64,000 bases of DNA from positions 33,951,651 through 34,015,650 of the forward strand of contig NC_087062.1 in assembly GCF_963678635.1 (NCBI RefSeq), in the 5' to 3' direction. Positions within the stretch are counted from its first letter, which is position 1. The number at the start of each line of letters is the position of its first letter. Made by a program: the position numbers and the translations under genes. Positions 58,990-64,000 of this stretch are shown here, piece after piece. Under the pieces are notes generated by a model. It saw only the letters and a list, made by a program, of their open reading frames with translations, ran no database searches and had not been told where the DNA came from. Source of the DNA: Symsagittifera roscoffensis (lineage: Eukaryota > Xenacoelomorpha > Acoela > Convolutidae).

Positions 58990-61900
58990 ACTCCAATCTT
59001 CTTTGCTTTTTGGTTAGAAAATTTGCAGCTATATCTGCTTTGTTTGCAATAGAAACCGCATCTTGTTGCAACATGGCATCGTAGCCAAATCTGTGGATCT
59101 TCAACTCATCTTGACTGAGATATATTCGACCTACCTGGTCATTGACTTACGTTACATAGGTCATAGCGTAAATCCCAATGCCATCAACGTTGAGCATTAC
59201 TTGATATGGTCCGTAGAGTTCCACATATAAATCATTAGTTTTCATGGTTTGGGTGCCATCTGTCATCAACAAGGCTCGCAAAGCCCTCAAGTTAGTGCGC
59301 GGTTCTGTTGTCTTAGGTTCTGTTGTCTTAACATAGTTTCTGTTGCAAGTCTGCAAAATTATACAGATTTATTATGGTGAACTCCAAAAACTCAATCAAG
59401 TTTCCGAGTACCTGATGCCCCGCTACTAAGATTTTTGACTGTATCGTGCTGCCTTGAGGCATCATTCCAGTTTTTTGACCACTAATGACCTTTAATTTCA
59501 TGCTCAAGCTACTTGGTTTCTTCCGCCGTTAAATTTTCAAAGCCATTGAATTGGTCCTGAGTCCTCTCCTTCTCCAATTGAAGCTTTGCCAGTTCTTTGT
59601 CAAGTTTGACCCTGTTCTTTAACCCTCAGTTGCTGCCAGTTCTTCCTATTTAAGGCATTTATTGCTGCTATTTTCTAATCGATTCAAAAATATTGAGCTG
59701 CGATCCATTGCTCCTCCATTTGTTTTCTCCACCACGGCTTGCATCTTTTTCGTGGCTGAATGCTGAGGCTTCTCTTTCATCCGAGCTTGCGCCACGTATC
59801 AGACGTGCCTCGCTAACTTTAAACCTCTTGGAGCTGGATATCCGCCACGGCATTCCAAAATTGGGGACAAGCACCTGGACCCGAGTTTTGTGATATATCC
59901 TTTTTATAAAATCTTCATGATCGATGTCCGATGAATCCTCGTCTTCAAGGCAAGAATTGGTTGCCTTCATATCTGGCTCATATGTTGGACATTCCGACAC
60001 ATGAATGTCCGTAGAACTGCTATTTTTAAGAGAGGTTTGATGATCCAAAATTAAAATTGCCATAAAAATTTTTGTAATAACTTGAATTCATCAGCGGCTT
60101 CAGCAGCAACAGTGTTGGTGCATTGGTTGAGAGAGGTGTAGGAGGAATTGCTAAAATTGTTCTAAGCTTGCCACGTTTCACGCCATCGACGTATTTTCAC
60201 AATTTTCAGACCACGGAAGCCACTGCGAGCTTCATCCAATTGCTTATATCGTCCCTTGAGTTACATCCTCTCAGCATCTGCAAGTCACCCAGAAACTTGT
60301 CTATGGTCTCTTCGTTGCGTTGCTTTTGTTTCTCAACGAGCATCATCACTTGCCTTTTGAACCGGAATGATTCAACAAAATATCGAAAATCTCCCGGCAG
60401 ATCCGTAGTTTTTGCTTATTCGCCATCACTCAAATCAGAAATGCCCCATCCAAGCTTCTAATTAACGAACTGCACTCCTGTCCTTCAGAAAAGTCCTTTT
60501 CTCTGAAAATCAAATCATGACCTTTATCCTGGTGTCTATGCAACCGTCTGACTCGCCTTTTTAACACCTCGGTTTCTTGAAAACTCTTTTATTCTCTCCA
60601 CTGCGCACATTGATCCTGGATAGTCTCATTAGGAAAATTTCTAGGTATCAATTCAGAGGTTCGAACGCTGTCGCTTTTGCCGTAATATTTTGAGTTTACC
60701 CCGCATGATCATGAGTATCATCCATTTGAGGCTCTGGAAAATCGGTTCTGCCAAAACCGCTTGGCTGAGCCCTTTCAAGTTGCGACTGATTCCATTCTGA
60801 AGAGCCATCTCTTCCACTCGACTGGGCCTTCCGTGTGGGTCGGTTAATCGAAGATGGCATGCTGCCAGTTGAGCCCCTTTGTTGGATTCTGCATGTGGTT
60901 ACCATTGTGGTTGTTGTTCGCTGAATTACCTCTTCCTCGTGTGCATCCACCTGTTTTTTCTTTACTTGAGGATTCATTGAAGCTCACTCTTGGCTGTCTA
61001 CTCTCATCCCTAGAGTGCATTGCTCTATTTCCTGATTCACTTCTAGCTTCCAAAAGAAAATTTAGTATGACCGTTATGGCTTAGGTGCGTCTTTCCATTA
61101 TGGCATTTAGCCTAATATCGAGAGTCCTAAGTGCCTGTTCTCGTTGACTCCGAAATTGCTTCATATCGTATTTCAACCGCTGTTTCTTCTGCTTGACTCT
61201 GTGAGTCATCCACGACAAGAATCTAGCGAAATAATCATCCGTTCATGCATTTAGGCGCTTCTCACTTAGGCTAGCTTGCTGCTTGTTGTGAGTTATCTCC
61301 TCTCGTTCGATGAAATCTATTCATGTTTGTAGTCAAGGCTGGATACTAGATGTGGCATCACTTTATTTGTGGCAGACGGTTTGGTGACAGTCGAAATTAC
61401 CGCCACATCCCTATGTCATGAAGGACCCCCGTACTCCGCCTTCAAAGCCCCTAGCGTCGTCCCTGGCTTGACGACTGTAGTTTTAGTCATTTCCGTATGA
61501 TTACTAGAAATGGCTGCTGTTAAAGAATCATTAGAATCCTGCATTTCAATCGAAGCCATTTTAAGCATTTTGACAGTGCCAAACCGATCTAAATAACAAC
61601 TTTCCGTGGTGAAGGGCATCTCCTCTTCATTGGTCGATCCCTGTTGAAGCTAAGCTTTGATCTGTAATCTTCCATTTCTTCATTATTCTCGGCCTCCTCT
61701 TAAGTATCGATTTCGTCACCAGCTCCTGCTCCAATCGGAAAACTTTTCAGAGTAGGTTTTAAGCTTATCTGAGATAGCTTTTCCTGATGCCCCCGCAACA
61801 TCCATCGTACGGTTGGTGGTTGAACTGTCGGCTTTTCAATCGAAATGACGGACAGTTCCGACAGTTCTTCTCGATCAAGGTTCTCGGTCGAAGTCGCAAA

Positions 61901-62217
61901 GTCCTGTAACTGTTCTACTGGACTGGATTCACTGGCTGGTCGCCTCTACCTGTTCCCCTTGGTTCCAAGTTCTTCGTGATCTTCGTTGTGAACTGGTATC
62001 CGGTGTGTTTCCATTCAAGTGTTGCTAGTTTATCTTTATCTTCAGAGTCCTTCTGACTCCTGGTTTCGATCAGTTCTCCCGAAACATTCTTCCTCTTCTC
62101 TTTCCGAGCCTTCTGGTTCCTTGCCACAAAAGGGTCGTCGAATGAATTCTTGTTTTGTTTTGGTATCTTTTTAGAGCTATCGCTCAGTTCAGATATCCTC
62201 GACTTGTCTAGAGTCAA
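58990..62217 (-). pseudogene. Decayed gag region (unit E, with the only N-terminal end)
   Basis: Same fragments as in D at +10,646 (gag core about 60,446-60,266, other ORFs at 59,668-60,063, 60,696-60,977, 60,844-61,053 and 61,416-61,619). It continues past the duplication breakpoint into a 100-codon ORF at 61,915-62,217 that begins with Met and is Lys/Ser/Asp-rich. This is the best candidate for the N-terminus of gag. In D the same ORF is cut at 51,384 and fused to integrase-derived DNA. Confidence 0.55.
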
Positions 62218-63827
62218 TTCAACCTTTTAACTAGTCGTTGCTAACTCACTTAGTTGGCCTAACGAAACATTTTCCGTCCAATGAAAAGTGATATGAACAC
62301 AGCAAAACATTGTTCTAGAGTTTTAACTAACCAGTGATCACAAATTTGATTAAGTTACAACATTATAGCAAATTTTTAATTTATTCATTGCAGTGGTTAA
62401 CGGATTACCGAATAGAATGATAGCACAGTTGAATGCTGTCATATTATTTAAAAGATAGTATGCTCACCGCCCAGTTGGTAAGAGATCTACTCTCAAGACA
62501 ATCACTGCTCCAAAGACAATTACTGCTCCAAATTTGACTAGGAGTCACGAGTCCACGAGTTGAATTTGCATTAGTCGTGATTCAGTGTATATCACCAGTC
62601 CAGATGTCACCAATGCATGTCACCATTCATTCCTTTTTGTTCCTTGTCCCCGTTTGTGTCCTAATAAAATAATTTCCTTTAAATTTTACTAGCTGTCTTG
62701 TTTTAGCTTTTCCAAGGCTAAACTTGCGTTCTACGCACAGTGAAAGGGTTGCTTTTCTGACCCTTCTGGTTCTACGTTTACGTTCACGGACGGATAAGGG
62801 TCTATTTTGTGACCCTTCTGGATCGGCGCTCTCGAATACTTCCGGTATTCGCGTTGCTCTCTTCATCGTTGCTCTCTTCAGAAACATTGCAATTTTTCTC
62901 GGCAGCCTTCCTGATCCGCGGGATATGTCAAGAAACGATTGTAACTGTACATCGTTAGATTTTGCAAGCTTTCTATTGTTCGAATATCGAAAGTTGAGTG
63001 TTTTTCTTCGTTCTTGTCTTTTTTTACTAGCAAATTTGACTTGCTCATTTTTGCGGACTTCACATTTTGCAACAAAAACCAGTGTTCTCAAGTGTCTTTC
63101 TTTATATTGAAATAAAAAAAATACTTCAACCCAAAATAAAACTTCCCAATTCGGTTCATTTTTTTCGAAAAAACTGTTAATCATCATAATTACTGTATCG
63201 TGCGGTTAGTTTTTTTGCGTCATTTTTGTTTCGTCACCTGAAAAATTGACGGCATGCTGGTCGAATGGCACGTTTTGACTTCATTCTAGAAATAAGAAAG
63301 CGGTTTGCAAAGTTAATGAAGATAACGTATCACTCATAACGTAAGTATAGCAATACATCTCTACGAGTAGTTGTTTAAATGAGTCATGGAGAAGTTGGAC
63401 AACGAGGCCATATGACCCTCTAACGCTAACACTAGCTAGGTATGTTTATTTCACTTTCAGGTAATAAATGTCTTAAATGTTTGCAGATTTTATTAAAAAT
63501 TTGTAGAATCATCCATATATGCTGAACTACGAGTTTCTGGATGATCAAAAATTGCCTTTCTAATCAAAAACCTAAATTGTACCATCGTTAGCAGCAACCG
63601 TCGCTAAAATATTTAAAAAATTATAATCATGTAGATTTTTTCTAAATTTTTCGATTTTTTTCTTCAAAAGTCTTTAAAATTTCCAATTATTCTAAAGTAA
63701 GAGTTTCTGGAAGATCAAATTTTGGCACTTTTGCATAGCATGCATCCCCAATAGCAAGCAAACAATGATTCAATAACTTTTTTCTTCTTAAAACTTGAAA
63801 ATGTAACCGACTAACTCTTCATTTTGT
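62218..63827. other. Right flank: possible leader/LTR region and AT-rich DNA
   Basis: This should hold the untranslated leader and 5' LTR of the element upstream of gag. On the minus strand near 62,620-62,590 the sequence TGGTGACAT occurs twice. The first seven bases match the start of a Trp-tRNA primer-binding site, but the rest does not. A 186-codon Lys/Arg-rich minus ORF at 62,627-63,187 has no recognised domain. No second copy of this DNA exists in the window, so LTR borders cannot be set. A 15-bp GTTGCTCTCTTCA repeat occurs near 62,853-62,880, and AGTTTCTGGA[T/A]GATCAAA recurs at about 63,531 and 63,703. Confidence 0.35.
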
Positions 63828-64000
63828 ATGAATGTATGAATGAATGTATGATATTTGAATGTTTGAATGAGTATGTATGTATGTATGTATGTATGCATGT
63901 TTGTATGTATGTATGTATGTATGTATGTATGTATGTATGTATGTATGTATGTATGTATGTATGTATGTATGTATGTATGTATGTATGTATGTATGTATGT
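63828..64000. repeat. TATG microsatellite running to the window edge
   Basis: Begins with interrupted GAATGTATGAATG units. From about 63,871 it becomes nearly pure (TATG)n, with GCATGT and TTTGTATG interruptions, to base 64,000. The true length is not visible. Confidence 0.95.

Larger units (their letters stand above)
51385..62030 (-). mobile_element. Ty3/Gypsy-like element, tandem unit E (duplicate of 40,739-51,384)
   Basis: Every landmark lies exactly 10,646 bp from its counterpart in D, including the 17-C tract, so there is no net length difference. The unit starts abruptly inside P1 (GCTAGTT joined to GCAAAAAACTC) and ends at CTAGTT/TATC, where single-copy gag sequence continues. I noticed only four substitutions: 41,575/52,221, 42,511/53,157, 45,008/55,654 and 46,986/57,632. 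There is no 170-bp repeat in E. Confidence 0.9.

Noticed and set aside
62457-62520. Possible tRNA from a CAGTTGGTAAGAG A-box-like stretch
   Set aside because: No matching B-box or acceptor stem could be formed.
62627-63187. 186-codon minus-strand ORF as an env or accessory gene
   Set aside because: No signal peptide, membrane segment or known motif. Composition is Lys/Arg-rich, and it sits where an LTR is expected, so it is left as unassigned.

Overview
The window looks like repeat-rich DNA of an invertebrate animal. Its recognisable proteins are pieces of Ty3/Gypsy-type LTR retrotransposons. Coding stretches are broken by stops and frameshifts, most of the rest is AT-rich non-coding DNA, and a long TATG microsatellite runs off the right edge. 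I see no operon, no bacterial-type gene layout and no convincing rRNA or tRNA gene. I cannot name the species.

Left part (1-13,290). An open reading frame enters from beyond the left edge and ends at 1,899. A second frame follows at 2,061-2,726. I do not recognise either product. From about 3,110 to 4,250 the DNA is unusually dense in perfect or near-perfect inverted repeats. About 3 kb of AT-rich sequence with small degenerate repeats comes next. From about 7,339 to 13,240, on the minus strand, lies a decayed relative of the same unknown gene. Its right-to-left reading ends in a stretch clearly similar to the first ORF. Its other end holds a lysine-rich segment and a probable SGNH/GDSL-like hydrolase domain. 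Together the two copies suggest a repeated multi-kilobase gene or element of at least 6-7 kb that I cannot assign to a known class.

Right part (13,292-62,217). Five head-to-tail copies (A-E) of a degenerate Ty3/Gypsy element lie on the minus strand, so gag-to-integrase order runs from high to low coordinates. A, B and C (9.2, 8.5 and 9.0 kb) lack gag. D and E (11.4 and 10.6 kb) retain it. Each unit carries reverse transcriptase/RNase H, an integrase with its post-integrase tail, and extra partial integrase copies (called P1 and P2 here). Each also has a protease domain amplified into three or four tandem 415-bp repeats. A-D have two or three copies of a GC-rich 170-bp repeat at the low-coordinate end.

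History. The A/B, B/C and C/D borders are the same chimeric junction, which points to DNA-level tandem amplification. D and E are a 10,646-bp tandem duplication with no length difference and only four substitutions that I noticed. All five units share the same inactivating frameshifts and stops, so amplification came after the element died. The right flank (62,218-64,000) holds the leader or possible LTR region of the element, AT-rich DNA and the microsatellite.
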